Shown here one piece after another: positions 19,201 to 27,084 of a stretch of 64,000 nt of DNA. Source of the stretch: Pseudomonas sp. FEN (GTDB lineage Bacteria > Pseudomonadota > Gammaproteobacteria > Pseudomonadales > Pseudomonadaceae); the NCBI RefSeq assembly GCF_904067045.1, contig NZ_CAJFDC010000010.1, positions 211,001 through 275,000 of the forward strand. Reading direction: 5' to 3'. A program made the position numbers and the translations under genes. Numbering within the stretch: position 1 is the stretch's first letter; every line of letters starts with the position of its first letter. Under the pieces are notes generated by a model that searched no databases, was not told where the DNA came from, and was given only the letters and a program-made list of their open reading frames with translations.

Positions 19201-19960
19201 GCCGTCGACGGTCAAGGTCTCGGAAGACACCGTGATCGTTGGCCAGCAGACCGACGCGGGCAAGCCGCTGGCGATGTCCATGGATATCGACGTGCTGGTG
19301 GGCGAGGACAAGCTCAGTTTCAACGGTTTCGGCCTGACCGCCGACTTGCAGGGGCAGGTGCATATTGGTGACAACCTCGACACCCGTGGTGAGTTGCGCC
19401 TCAATGACGGACGTTACAGCGCCTATGGTCAGCGCCTGACCATCCGCCGGGCGCGGTTGCTGTTCGCCGGGCCCATTGACCAGCCGTACCTGGACATCGA
19501 GGCGATCCGCCAGACCGGTGACGTGATCGCCGGTATCCGCCTGAGCGGCAATGCCGAGCAACCGACCACGCAGGTTTTCTCGGAACCGGCCATGAGCCAG
19601 GAGCAGGCGTTGTCCTACCTGGTCCTGGGGCGACCTTTGAGCACCAATGGCGAAGATAGCAACATGCTGGCCCAGGCGGCGTTGGGCTTGGGTTTGATGG
19701 GCAGTTCCGGGGTGACCGGCGATCTGGCGAAGAACCTGGGCATCGAGGATTTTGCCCTCGATACCCAGGGCAGCGGTACCAGCACCGCGGTGGTGGCCAG
19801 CGGCAAGATCAGCGAGAAGCTGAGCTTGCGTTACGGCGTTGGAGTGTTCGAACCGGCCAACACCATTGCCTTGCGCTATCTGTTGAGCAAGCGCGTGTAC
19901 CTGGAGGCGGCGAGTGGCGTGGCCAGTTCCCTGGATATTTTCTACAAGCGCGATTTTTGA
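16292..19960 (+). CDS. tamB: Translocation and assembly module inner-membrane subunit TamB
   Basis: A 1222-residue AsmA/TamB-family protein that spans the periplasm. One N-terminal membrane helix (residues 6-28, LGLALVLLILLLLVALGLLL) anchors it. Long repetitive beta-strand regions follow, and the conserved C-terminal DUF490 domain ends LEAASGVASSLDIFYKRDF. It starts with GTG at 16292 inside the tamA stop (GTGA overlap), so the two are translationally coupled. Members of the family also move phospholipids between membranes. Confidence 0.93.
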   Translation: MKRGLKILGLALVLLILLLLVALGLLLGTQAGSRWALAQVPGLSVENFQGRLGGQWSADHLLWQQGGDRVELQQPRFNWSPLCLTHLVLCVDQLDVERIDLRFEPSAPTESGPLSLPALKLPLAIELRQVRIGSLWLDGSEQLKALQLAAHWTAKGLRIDTLHLQHDDLRLDLSGLLQPSGDWPLSAEGQLLLPAPGGEPWALALEVRGDLLRTLKLKANSSGYLRGQLTGELEALAEHLPARVRITADGFKASAELPDTLQLNQLELTGSGNLKDGYQLQGKAVLPAEQGPVDLNLQARVDAQGARIAALELTADARQRLKLSGELDWREGFSADAKVDWLDFPWRRLYPLLDEPAVKARTLVGEVHYRDGNYLGYVQADLDGPAGKFSVLTPFSGDLKQIALPQLELTAGQGKASGHLNLQFADGIAWDTALDLSAFNPAYWLAELPGTLAGQLRSQGELKNQQLSLQAALDLKGKLRGQPALLQAKASGKAEQWTLGALDIRLGDNRIQGHGSLQQRLAGQLDLNLTRLGQLWPRLRGQVKGRVDLAGSLKAPQGKVSLHGQQLLFADNRLQDLSLEANLDSAQRGQLDLKGEGIQVGDTALGTLTLHGQGDLKRQQAQLDLQGPLLKLALGLEGGLDKGNWRGRLVSGDVQSGGQDWKLQNPAKLEYLTDGRLNFGGHCWLSGPASLCGEDQRLMPEPRLRYHLKQFPLESLAQWLPRDFAWQGRLNAELQLDLPASGPKGQIMIDASGGTLRMRERRKWLDFPYETLKLTSNLSPRRVDTVLDFRGGKLGELMLQAQINPLAKNKPLSGDFRLSGLDLGVARPFVKKVDTLAGRLDGSGRLSGSLLAPQVNGSLTLSGGEISGAQVPTAVKDLRVRARIAGEHVELDGSWTGGDAGHGSLAGHIDWTDALQLELAIKGSQLPINVEPYATLEVAPDLTLSMQADKLAIVGKVHVPKGAIIVRELPPSTVKVSEDTVIVGQQTDAGKPLAMSMDIDVLVGEDKLSFNGFGLTADLQGQVHIGDNLDTRGELRLNDGRYSAYGQRLTIRRARLLFAGPIDQPYLDIEAIRQTGDVIAGIRLSGNAEQPTTQVFSEPAMSQEQALSYLVLGRPLSTNGEDSNMLAQAALGLGLMGSSGVTGDLAKNLGIEDFALDTQGSGTSTAVVASGKISEKLSLRYGVGVFEPANTIALRYLLSKRVYLEAASGVASSLDIFYKRDF

Positions 19961-20018
19961 GGGACAACTCCCATTTCCCCTGTGGAGGATGGAGCCTGTG
20001 TGAGAGTGGCGCTTTTGG

Positions 20019-20084
20019 GGAGCGGAGCTTGCCCGCGAAGCTTTTAGCGATCTTGAGGGCCCCTTCGCGGGCAAGCTCCGCTCC
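20019..20084. repeat. REP doublet, GGAGCGGAGCTTGCCCGCGAAG type
   Basis: 22-base arms at 20019-20040 and 20063-20084 are exact inverted copies. It lies between convergent tamB and the aldo/keto reductase gene and may end transcription from both sides. Confidence 0.8.
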
Positions 20085-20116
20085 CACAGGTTCCGCAGCG
20101 TTCGACAGTTGAGTTT

Positions 20117-21112
20117 CTAACGATTGAGACCTTGCATCACCGCCTCCGGATAGCGCGCCCCCATCGTGGCCCCCGCCGGGAAAATCGCCTCCAGGGCCTG
20201 CAACTCCGCCGGACTCAGCCTCACCTCCAACGCCGCGACGTTCTCTTCCAGATACTTGCGCTGCTTGGTCCCGGGAATCGGGATCAGGTAGTCGCCCTGG
20301 GCCAATACCCAGGCCAACGCCAGTTGTCCGGCCGTCACGCCTTTTTCCGCGGCCAGGGCCTGCACCTGTTCCACCAGCCGCAGGTTGCGGGCGAAGTTCT
20401 CGCCCTGGAAACGCGGACTGAAACGGCGATAGTCATCGGCGGCGAAATCCTCCGGGCTTTGCAGGGCCCCGGTGAGGAATCCCCGGCCCAGCGGGCTGTA
20501 AGGCACAAAGGCAATCCCGAGGCGCTGGCAGGCGGCCAGGCAGCCATTGTCCTCCTGGTCGCGGCTCCACAGCGAGTACTCGCTTTGCAGGGCGCTGATC
20601 GGATGCACCCGGTGCGCCCGCTCCAGGGTCTCGGCCGAGGCCTCGCTCAAGCCCAGGTAACGGACCTTGCCAGCCTTGACCAGCTCGGCCATGGCGCCGA
20701 CGGTTTCCTCGATGGCCACTTGCGGGTCGATGCGGTGCTGGTAATACAGGTCCAGCGTCTCCACGCCCAGGCGCTTGAGGGTGCCGTCGATGGCCGTGCG
20801 AACGTACTCCGGCCGTCCGCTGACCCCCCGGTACGCCGGGTTGGCCGGGTCGCGCAGGATACCGAACTTGCTGGCCAGGAAAACCTGCTCGCGTTTACCG
20901 ACAATGGCCTGGCCGATCAGTTCTTCGTTGCTGTGGGGGCCGTACATGTCGGCGCTGTCGAGCAGGGTCACGCCCAGTTCCAGGGCTCGATGCAGGGTGG
21001 CGATGGCTTCGCGGGTGTCGCTGCCAGTGGTGTAGAAATCGGTCATGCCCATGCAGCCGAGACCGATGGCGGATACTTGCGGGCCGTTCTTGCCCAGTTG
21101 ACGGGTGTACAT
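20117..21112 (-). CDS. Aldo/keto reductase
   Basis: A 331-residue NADPH-dependent oxidoreductase. The catalytic tetrad is visible as Asp52, Tyr57 (LLDSADMYG), Lys82 (LASKFGI) and His126 (YYQHRID). The C-terminal NADP motif is [15 protein letters not shown]. It resembles the YhdN/AKR13-type enzymes. A divergent LysR gene 106 bases away is its likely regulator. The substrate cannot be deduced. Confidence 0.9.
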   Translation of the reverse strand: MYTRQLGKNGPQVSAIGLGCMGMTDFYTTGSDTREAIATLHRALELGVTLLDSADMYGPHSNEELIGQAIVGKREQVFLASKFGILRDPANPAYRGVSGRPEYVRTAIDGTLKRLGVETLDLYYQHRIDPQVAIEETVGAMAELVKAGKVRYLGLSEASAETLERAHRVHPISALQSEYSLWSRDQEDNGCLAACQRLGIAFVPYSPLGRGFLTGALQSPEDFAADDYRRFSPRFQGENFARNLRLVEQVQALAAEKGVTAGQLALAWVLAQGDYLIPIPGTKQRKYLEENVAALEVRLSPAELQALEAIFPAGATMGARYPEAVMQGLNR

Positions 21113-21218
21113 GGCGTGAGCTCCTGTGGGATTTCCTGCAGTGTGAACCTCGATAAAATCAAGATAAACTGGCTAAAAACATCATCACTATTCGTATATT
21201 CAAAATAATGGAGGGATG

Positions 21219-22130
21219 ATGGATCGCTTCAACGCCATGCGGGTGTTTACCCGTATCGTCGAACTGGGCGGTTTCGCCAAGGCCGCCGACAGCCTGCAAA
21301 TGCCCAGGGCCTCGGTGACGGTGCTGGTCAAGCAGTTGGAGGCGCATCTGGGGGTGCAATTGCTGCACCGCACCACCCGCCAGGTCAGCGCTACCCTTGA
21401 CGGCGCGGCCTATTACCAGCGCTGCGTGCGCTTGCTGGCGGACCTGGAGGAGACCGAAGCGGTGTTTTCCGCGGCCCGGCGGAGTCCGCGCGGCACCCTG
21501 CGCGTCGACATGCCGGCCGGTATCGGGCGGCTGATCGTGATTCCGGTGTTGCCCGAGTTCACTGCGCGATATCCGCTGATCGAGTTGCAAATCGGTCTGA
21601 ATGACCGGCCCGTGGACCTGATCCGTGATGGTATCGATTGTGTGCTGCGCGGCGGCGAGGCCCTGGACGATTCGCTGGTGGCCCGACCGTTGGTGCTGGT
21701 CGAGCAGGTGACCTGTGCCAGCCCGGCGTATATCGAACGCATGGGCATGCCGACTTCGTTGGCGGCATTGTCGGGGCATCGGATGGTCGAGTATTTTTCC
21801 AGTGTGACGGGCAAGCGTTTTGGTCTCGAGTTCCAGCACGCCGGTCAGTTGCAGGCGATCGACTTGCCCAGGCAGCTCTCGGTCAGCAGTGCCGACGGTT
21901 ACCTGGCGGCCTGTGAAGCCGGCTATGGGTTGGTGCAGATTCCCTACTATCACGTGGTCGAACAACTGCGCGATGGCCGCTTGTGCGAAGTGCTGCCGGA
22001 TTATCCGCCGCCCGGATTACCCTTGAACGCACTGTATCCACCGCATCGGCAGATGTCGGTGCGGGTGCGGGTATTTGTCGATTGGTTGGTGGAGATCTGT
22101 ACCCGGCCGGGTACCGGGTTTCGTCGGTGA
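21219..22130 (+). CDS. LysR-family transcriptional regulator
   Basis: A 303-residue regulator with its helix-turn-helix at about residues 15-40 (GGFAKAADSLQMPRASVTVLVKQLE is split over that range) and a periplasmic-binding-like effector domain. GGAGGG lies just before two tandem Met codons; the second (21219) has the better spacing. It is divergent from the aldo/keto reductase. The family's regulators of this group often control a neighbouring oxidoreductase. Confidence 0.87.
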   Translation: MDRFNAMRVFTRIVELGGFAKAADSLQMPRASVTVLVKQLEAHLGVQLLHRTTRQVSATLDGAAYYQRCVRLLADLEETEAVFSAARRSPRGTLRVDMPAGIGRLIVIPVLPEFTARYPLIELQIGLNDRPVDLIRDGIDCVLRGGEALDDSLVARPLVLVEQVTCASPAYIERMGMPTSLAALSGHRMVEYFSSVTGKRFGLEFQHAGQLQAIDLPRQLSVSSADGYLAACEAGYGLVQIPYYHVVEQLRDGRLCEVLPDYPPPGLPLNALYPPHRQMSVRVRVFVDWLVEICTRPGTGFRR

Positions 22131-22172
22131 AGCAGTGGAGTCGAAACGCAAGAAGGGAAATGGCGCGAACTC

Positions 22173-22256
22173 TGTGGGAGCCAGCTTGCTGGCGATGAGC
22201 TCAGTCAGTCTTGCATCGACTATCCGGCGGTCATCGCTGGCAAGCCGGTTCCCACA
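22173..22256. repeat. REP doublet (REPIN), GGAGCCAGCTTGCTGGCGATGA type
   Basis: The left arm TGTGGGAGCCAGCTTGCTGG (22173-22192) faces an imperfect inverted copy ending 22256 (ATCGCTGGCAAGCCGGTTCCCACA). A few mismatches show older divergence than the copy at 8083. Confidence 0.75.
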
Positions 22257-22286
22257 AAAGCGTGCGCCAACCGTCAGGTACGAATA

Positions 22287-22427
22287 TCAGCGGCGGTAGT
22301 AGCCGCCCCCCTCATAGTAACGACGGTCATGATCGTGATCGTGCCAGCCTCCATGGGGAAAAATGATGCAACCGCTCAGGGACATAATGATCAGCAGGGG
22401 AATCAGCAGTGTGATTCGACGAAACAT
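22287..22427 (-). CDS. Very small lipoprotein with a His/Asp- and Tyr-rich tail
   Basis: A 46-residue protein. Its first 20 residues form a lipoprotein signal (MFRRITLLIPLLIIMSLSGC) with lipobox LSGC, so Cys20 would be acylated. The mature part contains HDHDHDRRYYEGGGYYRR, a stretch that could bind metal. GAGGA lies seven bases before the start, giving real support for translation. Small Pseudomonas lipoproteins with His- or Tyr-rich tails are usually uncharacterised. Metal binding is inference. Confidence 0.75.
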   Translation of the reverse strand: MFRRITLLIPLLIIMSLSGCIIFPHGGWHDHDHDRRYYEGGGYYRR

Positions 22428-22594
22428 GGATAAATCCTCATGGGTGAAGCCGGGAAGCTAAAACATTTCCCCGGCTGTAATATGAGACCCCGTTTGTGTC
22501 GTTTCATTCGTCGACCTTTGTCGGTCATTGGTATGCATTCTGATACAAGCTGGATACATTTATCGCTTCAGGCTTCAACTTTCAGGAATAGGCA

Positions 22595-22783
22595 ATGACT
22601 CAATCGCAGCGTTTGAAATACTCGATTCTGATTTCCCTGATGGTGCTGGGGATCATGTTCGGGCTGTCCTATCTGCAAAACACCGGGGTCATCAGCGAGA
22701 AGCTGTTCCAGTACATCGCCATTGGCGTGGCGGTGGTCGTGGTGGTGATCAACGGTGTGATGCGCCGTAAGGTCAAACCCTGA
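22595..22783 (+). CDS. Small two-helix membrane protein
   Basis: A 62-residue protein with two predicted membrane helices, residues 10-27 (SILISLMVLGIMFGLSYL) and 38-54 (FQYIAIGVAVVVVVING), and a basic C-terminus (MRRKVKP). A purine-rich TCAGGAATAGG precedes the start. Hydrophobicity and codon use support a real gene. Function unknown. It converges with the winged-helix gene at 22786, two bases away. Confidence 0.7.
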   Translation: MTQSQRLKYSILISLMVLGIMFGLSYLQNTGVISEKLFQYIAIGVAVVVVVINGVMRRKVKP

Positions 22784-22785
22784 CC

Positions 22786-23193
22786 TCAGGTGTCGAGATC
22801 CGCGGCCTGCGACGCATTATCCTGCTGCTGCAGAGTCGCGGCCGCATCGGCATGCAGGCTGTAGCTTTTGTCCGCGTTGAGCTGCACGACGCCCTCGCTG
22901 CACAAGCGCTTGAGCACTTCGCGCACGCTGAGGAAGGACAAGGGAATGCCCAACTCGAGCAAGTAACTGTGAACCCCGCGCACACCCAGCCGACGATTGT
23001 CTTGCGCGGCGCTCAGCAGCGCATCGATGACTTTGAGCCGGATCAGGCTGGTGCGCAGACCGAAGTGTTTGAGCAACTGACGGATGCGGTCATTGCTGCC
23101 ACGTTCGGCAGGTTTGGCCAACATGGCGGCCGAGCTGTAGGAAGGATCGCGTTGCAAAGAATTACCGTCCGTTGACCTGTGCTGGTCGTACAT
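22786..23193 (-). CDS. Fur-like winged-helix protein
   Basis: A 135-residue protein whose central part (LLKHFGLRTSLIRLKVIDAL ... GVRGVHSYL ... SFLSVREVLKRLCSEGVV) looks like the DNA-binding half of the Fur family. The C-terminal metal-binding and dimerisation half, with its His/Cys ligands, is absent. Similar Pseudomonas proteins are often labelled Fe2+/Zn2+ uptake regulators, which the missing half does not support. AAGGAG lies seven bases before the Met at 23193; a longer open frame has no ribosome site. Confidence 0.65.
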   Translation of the reverse strand: MYDQHRSTDGNSLQRDPSYSSAAMLAKPAERGSNDRIRQLLKHFGLRTSLIRLKVIDALLSAAQDNRRLGVRGVHSYLLELGIPLSFLSVREVLKRLCSEGVVQLNADKSYSLHADAAATLQQQDNASQAADLDT

Positions 23194-23510
23194 GCAAAAA
23201 CTCCTTTTCAGAGTCTGATCAGGAATGTGATGTCCGCTCCTTCCGATCAAGACGAGCGGGACGGATAAATCATGAAGCCTTGAATGTAGAAAATTTGTCG
23301 GCAGCAAGTCGCAGGCAGGTGATGGCCGCTGGGTGTCAGCTGAATTTTCATGAGACGACCTCGAGCGTCCCTTCCTTTGAAGCCCTTGAACCGATCGCAT
23401 TTTGTCGGTCTGATATTTATTAAATTAATATTATTCAGTTCTAAAAGTGGCTTTATTCATGATTCGGCCGGCGGCGACAATCGGCGGCACACCTTCATGG
23501 AGTTCATGTC
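23194..23510. promoter_or_regulatory. Divergent promoter region with a sigma-70-like promoter for the nitrilase
   Basis: The 317-base gap between the Fur-like gene and the nitrilase is AT-rich near 23400-23450. TTGTCG (23402-23407) and TAATAT (23426-23431) stand 18 bases apart and could be a -35/-10 pair reading toward the nitrilase. No other clear feature was seen. Confidence 0.35.
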
Positions 23511-24437
23511 ATGTCCAAGTCCGTCGTCGCCGCGTTGCAAATCGGTTCCTTGCCAGGTGGCAAGGCTGACACCCTGGAACAGATCCTCGGCTATGAAGCG
23601 GCAATCATCGAGTCCGGCGCCTGCCTGGTGGTGATGCCCGAAGCGCTGCTGGGCGGCTACCCCAAGGGCGAAAGCTTCGGTACCCAGTTGGGGTTCCGGC
23701 TGCCCGAGGGGCGCGAAGCCTTTGCCCGCTACCACGCCAACGCCATCGATGTGCCGGGCGCCGAGACCGAGGCGCTGGCGCAGTTGTCCGCGCGCACCGG
23801 CGCGAGCCTGGTGCTCGGGGTCATCGAGCGCGCGGGTCATACCTTGTATTGCACGGTGTTGTTCTTCGAGCCGCGGGACGGGCTGGTGGCCAAGCACCGC
23901 AAGCTGATGCCCACCGGCACCGAGCGGTTGATCTGGGGCAAGGGCGACGGTTCGACCTTGCCGGTGGTGGAGGGCAAGGCCGGGCGTATTGGTTCGGCGG
24001 TCTGCTGGGAAAACTACATGCCGCTGCTGCGTACGGCGATGTACGCCAAGGGCGTGGACATCTGGTGCGCGCCGACGGTGGATGAGCGGGAGATGTGGCA
24101 GGTGACGATGCGCCATATCGCCTGTGAAGGCCGTTGCTTCGTGATTACCGCCTGCCAGGTTCAGTCGTCACCGCAGGCGTTGGGGATGGAGGTGGCCAAT
24201 TGGCCGGCGGACCGTCCGTTGATCAACGGTGGCAGCCTGATTGTCGGCCCCCTGGGCGAGGTGCTGGCCGGACCGTTGGTGGGCCAGGCCGGCCTGCTGA
24301 GCGCGGAGATCGACACCGAGCAACTGGTCCGCGCCCGCTATGACTTCGATGTGACCGGTCATTACGCCCGCCCGGACGTGTTCGAGTTGCAGGTCGATGA
24401 GCGGGCCAAGCCCGGTGTGCGCTTTATCCAGGATTGA
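23511..24437 (+). CDS. Nitrilase
   Basis: A 308-residue carbon-nitrogen hydrolase. The catalytic triad is Glu44 ([13 protein letters not shown]), Lys131 (KHRKLMPTG) and Cys165 ([14 protein letters not shown]). [10 protein letters not shown] is the signature of true nitrilases, which convert nitriles to acids plus ammonia. The length is close to that of the plant-induced nitrilase PinA of P. fluorescens, which handles beta-cyanoalanine; that equivalence is a guess. The convergent acetyltransferase begins immediately after. Confidence 0.88.
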   Translation: MSKSVVAALQIGSLPGGKADTLEQILGYEAAIIESGACLVVMPEALLGGYPKGESFGTQLGFRLPEGREAFARYHANAIDVPGAETEALAQLSARTGASLVLGVIERAGHTLYCTVLFFEPRDGLVAKHRKLMPTGTERLIWGKGDGSTLPVVEGKAGRIGSAVCWENYMPLLRTAMYAKGVDIWCAPTVDEREMWQVTMRHIACEGRCFVITACQVQSSPQALGMEVANWPADRPLINGGSLIVGPLGEVLAGPLVGQAGLLSAEIDTEQLVRARYDFDVTGHYARPDVFELQVDERAKPGVRFIQD

Positions 24438-24980
24438 TCAACGCAACCGCCGCCACTCTTCGCGGCTGATTTCCCAGATGTCACAGGGTAATCGCCCGCT
24501 GACGAAGTGACGTTCCTCGCTGCGCACCCAGCGCATGCCCTCGCGCTCCGAGACCCGCCGCGAGGCGAGGTTGAGGGCCGCCTTGGGCACGCGCATCAGG
24601 TCGCGGCCCAGGGTTTCGAACCAGTAGGTGGTGACGCAGGCACTGGCTTCACCGATCAGGCCCTGACCCTGCCACTGCGGGGCGAGCCAGAAACCGCGAT
24701 TGTTGTCGGTTTCCTCCATCAGGCTGATGCAACCGATCATCTGTTCCGGGGTCGTGCGCAAGCGGATCGACCAGTGCCACTCCACGCCGCGCTCGATGGC
24801 GGGCAGCGCGACATCACGCAGGTAGTTCAGGGCACCGTCTTCGGGATATGGCCAGGGTACCTGGGCATTGAGAAAACGCACCACCCGCCAATGGGGAAAC
24901 AGTTGCTGGATGGCCGCGGCATCGGCCAGTTGCAAGGGCTGTAGCAACAGTCGTTCGGTGCTGAGTTCAGGCATATTCAT
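24438..24980 (-). CDS. GNAT-family acetyltransferase (RimJ/RimL-like)
   Basis: A 180-residue protein starting MNMPELSTERLLLQPLQL, the usual N-terminus of the RimJ/RimL group. It has FWLAPQWQGQGLIGEA as the acetyl-CoA loop. An in-frame Met at 25058 would add 26 residues, but these lack similarity to the family. The gene abuts the nitrilase stop tail to tail. Substrate unknown. Confidence 0.8.
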   Translation of the reverse strand: MNMPELSTERLLLQPLQLADAAAIQQLFPHWRVVRFLNAQVPWPYPEDGALNYLRDVALPAIERGVEWHWSIRLRTTPEQMIGCISLMEETDNNRGFWLAPQWQGQGLIGEASACVTTYWFETLGRDLMRVPKAALNLASRRVSEREGMRWVRSEERHFVSGRLPCDIWEISREEWRRLR

Positions 24981-25138
24981 AAGCACATCGGCTTCCTTGT
25001 CGAGTGGTACGGAATTTTGACTCTCGAGGTTGTGATCGTCGTTATATTGACGGCTCATAACTATTACCTACACTTGATTATCACCTGCTACAGCATTTTT
25101 CGCAGTCCGTTAGTTTTTCCATGTTAAGGAGAAGACAA

Positions 25139-25954
25139 ATGGCTCGCTCGAAAAAGTGGTGGTGGGGTTTACCGTTGCTCGCTTTGCTGTGGTTGGCTGT
25201 GAATTGGATAAAAACGCCTGAAGTCGAACAGGATTTGCGGACCCGCGTGGAGAGTGCCAGTGATGGTGCTGCCATGGTTGTCGCCGGGCGTGACGTGACC
25301 CTGCCCAATGCAACAAAACCAGCCCATGACGCTGCCGACCAGACCTATGGTGTAAGACAGGTTATCGACAGCCAGGGCAGTCAACCCGTGACGCCGGTCG
25401 ATGGCAGCTCCGAGCGTCCGCCCGGGCCGGCGCCAGCCATGCCGTCCCCAGCTGTTCCCGAACCCGCGTCCGCACCTGAACCCGCATCGCCCCCGACGAC
25501 AACGCCTGCCGACGAACCACAAGCCAATCAACCGGGCTCGACCGGGAGTCTCGATGCCAAGGCTTGCGAACAACAGTTTGCCGCGGCGCTGAGTCAATAC
25601 AAAGTACGGTTCGGCACGGCCCAGGACATCTTGTCAGCGGATTCGAAAGCCGCGCTGGATGCGCTGGTCGCCACCGCCAGGGCGTGTCCCGACGAGCAGA
25701 TCGAAGTGGATGGCTATACCGACAATACCGGTCAGGCGGACTTCAATCTGGCTCTTTCCACGCGTCGGGCCGAAGCCGTGGTTGCTTATCTGGCACAACA
25801 TGGCGTCAGCCCGGAACATCTGAAGGCCGTGGGGTTTGGCGAGTCCCATCCGGTGGCGGCCAATGACACGCCCGAAGGTCAGGCGGAAAATCGTCGGATA
25901 GAAATGAAGGTGATGGATGACAGTGCCGCAACGCCCCCGACTGATGCTAAATAA
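25139..25954 (+). CDS. OmpA-family protein with N-terminal membrane anchor
   Basis: A 271-residue protein. A membrane helix (residues 9-22, WGLPLLALLWLAVN) is followed by a Pro/Ala/Glu-rich linker (about residues 95-140) that could span the periplasm. The OmpA-like peptidoglycan-binding domain ends the protein (VDGYTDNTGQADFNLALSTRRA ... ENRRIEM, interrupted here). AAGGAG stands seven bases before the Met at 25139. It is followed after 15 bases by the helix-hairpin-helix membrane protein, so both form an operon. Confidence 0.85.
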   Translation: MARSKKWWWGLPLLALLWLAVNWIKTPEVEQDLRTRVESASDGAAMVVAGRDVTLPNATKPAHDAADQTYGVRQVIDSQGSQPVTPVDGSSERPPGPAPAMPSPAVPEPASAPEPASPPTTTPADEPQANQPGSTGSLDAKACEQQFAAALSQYKVRFGTAQDILSADSKAALDALVATARACPDEQIEVDGYTDNTGQADFNLALSTRRAEAVVAYLAQHGVSPEHLKAVGFGESHPVAANDTPEGQAENRRIEMKVMDDSAATPPTDAK

Positions 25955-25969
25955 CCAGGAGAAACCATC

Positions 25970-26611
25970 ATGAGTTATTTACTTGAACAGTACTGGGCCT
26001 GGATGCTGCTGGCATTGCTCCTGGGTGTGCTCGTGGGCTGGATCGGCACTCGGGCCGCGGGCGATTCCCGCTGGATTGCCGGCTGGTTGCACTTGGCGTT
26101 GTGGGTATTTGCCATCGGTGTGATCGTGGCCTTGCTCAAAGGGTTGCCGGGTCGGGCGGGGCTATGGCTGGAAACCGCCTTGCTGCTGTTCGCCGCCTAC
26201 CTGGTGGGTTGCTGGCTCAGTGCCTGGGTTCACGGCACGATGGCTGCCGATGCCAGTGCTACCGACGGCGGCTTGAGGCCCGAGGCCAGGGCTACGGCAA
26301 CCGACGCCGCTGGTGTTGGCAGCCGTCCCCTGGTCATGGAGAAACCCAGTGGCGCGCTCGATAACCTGAAGTTGATTTCCGGTGTCGGCCATAAAAATGA
26401 AGCCGTGCTGCACGAGTTGGGCATCTACCGGTTTTCCCAGATTGCCCAATGGACGGAGCCGCAAGTGCACTGGATAGAGCATTACTTCAGCTTTCCAGGC
26501 CGGGTCGAGCGCGAAGACTGGCGCGGTCAGGCCAAGATTCTGGCGCAAGGCATTGAAACCGAGTTTGCCAAGCGGGTGAAACGAGGCGAGGTCGACACTT
26601 CCGAAGATTAA
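25970..26611 (+). CDS. Membrane protein with C-terminal helix-hairpin-helix-like domain
   Basis: A 213-residue protein with three hydrophobic segments in the first 85 residues (MLLALLLGVLVGWIGTRA, LHLALWVFAIGVIVALL, LLLFAAYLVGCWLSAWV). The cytosolic C-terminal domain (LKLISGVGHKNEAVLHELG, IYRFSQIAQWTE) is the fold seen in 'flap endonuclease-like' helix-hairpin-helix proteins and near Complex I subunits. AGGAGA precedes the start. It is coupled to the OmpA-like gene upstream, suggesting a joint envelope role. DNA binding is not shown. Confidence 0.75.
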   Translation: MSYLLEQYWAWMLLALLLGVLVGWIGTRAAGDSRWIAGWLHLALWVFAIGVIVALLKGLPGRAGLWLETALLLFAAYLVGCWLSAWVHGTMAADASATDGGLRPEARATATDAAGVGSRPLVMEKPSGALDNLKLISGVGHKNEAVLHELGIYRFSQIAQWTEPQVHWIEHYFSFPGRVEREDWRGQAKILAQGIETEFAKRVKRGEVDTSED

Positions 26612-26693
26612 GGCCGTTGCACTCCTGACAAAAACTGACGGAAGAGTGTTCTAGGATGGCTCCACCTCTTCCCAGCAAGGAGTTGTCAACAGC

Positions 26694-27035
26694 ATGACCA
26701 CTCAAACTTCGCTGCTCGCCCCGGCCATCGAAGCCTATATCGCCGCCGCCAACGCCCGTGACAGTTCGGCGGTGGCGAGTTTCTTCGCCGAGGACGCGAA
26801 CGTCTTCGACGAAGGCCATCATCGGGTCGGCCCCCTCGCCATCGCCGAGTGGATGGACGAAACCGCGCGTAAATACCAACCCCGGGTCGAAGTCCTGGAT
26901 GTGGCGCAACGCACTGGCAAGGTGCTGGTCAAACAACGGGTCTCGGGGACTTTTCCCGGTGGCTCGGTGGAGTTGCGCTACGTGTTCCGGCTCAACGAAC
27001 AGGGCAAGATCACCCGCTTGGATATTTCCCTCTAG
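26694..27035 (+). CDS. SnoaL/NTF2-like protein
   Basis: A 113-residue protein of the NTF2-like fold (IEAYIAAANARDSSAVASFF ... ITRLDISL). Such small cone-shaped proteins may be isomerases, hydrolases or ligand-binding proteins. AAGGAG lies nine bases before the start. zapE follows 49 bases later on the same strand. Confidence 0.8.
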   Translation: MTTQTSLLAPAIEAYIAAANARDSSAVASFFAEDANVFDEGHHRVGPLAIAEWMDETARKYQPRVEVLDVAQRTGKVLVKQRVSGTFPGGSVELRYVFRLNEQGKITRLDISL

Positions 27036-27084
27036 GACAAGCTGGCATACTGCACGGCTCCCGGTTGCGAGCCTGTGCCAAGCC

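Noticed and set aside
17147..20074. 975-residue open frame antisense to tamB
   Set aside because: It mirrors the tamB coding sequence, has Gln/Ala/Arg-rich composition without domains, and is a common artefact in high-GC genes.
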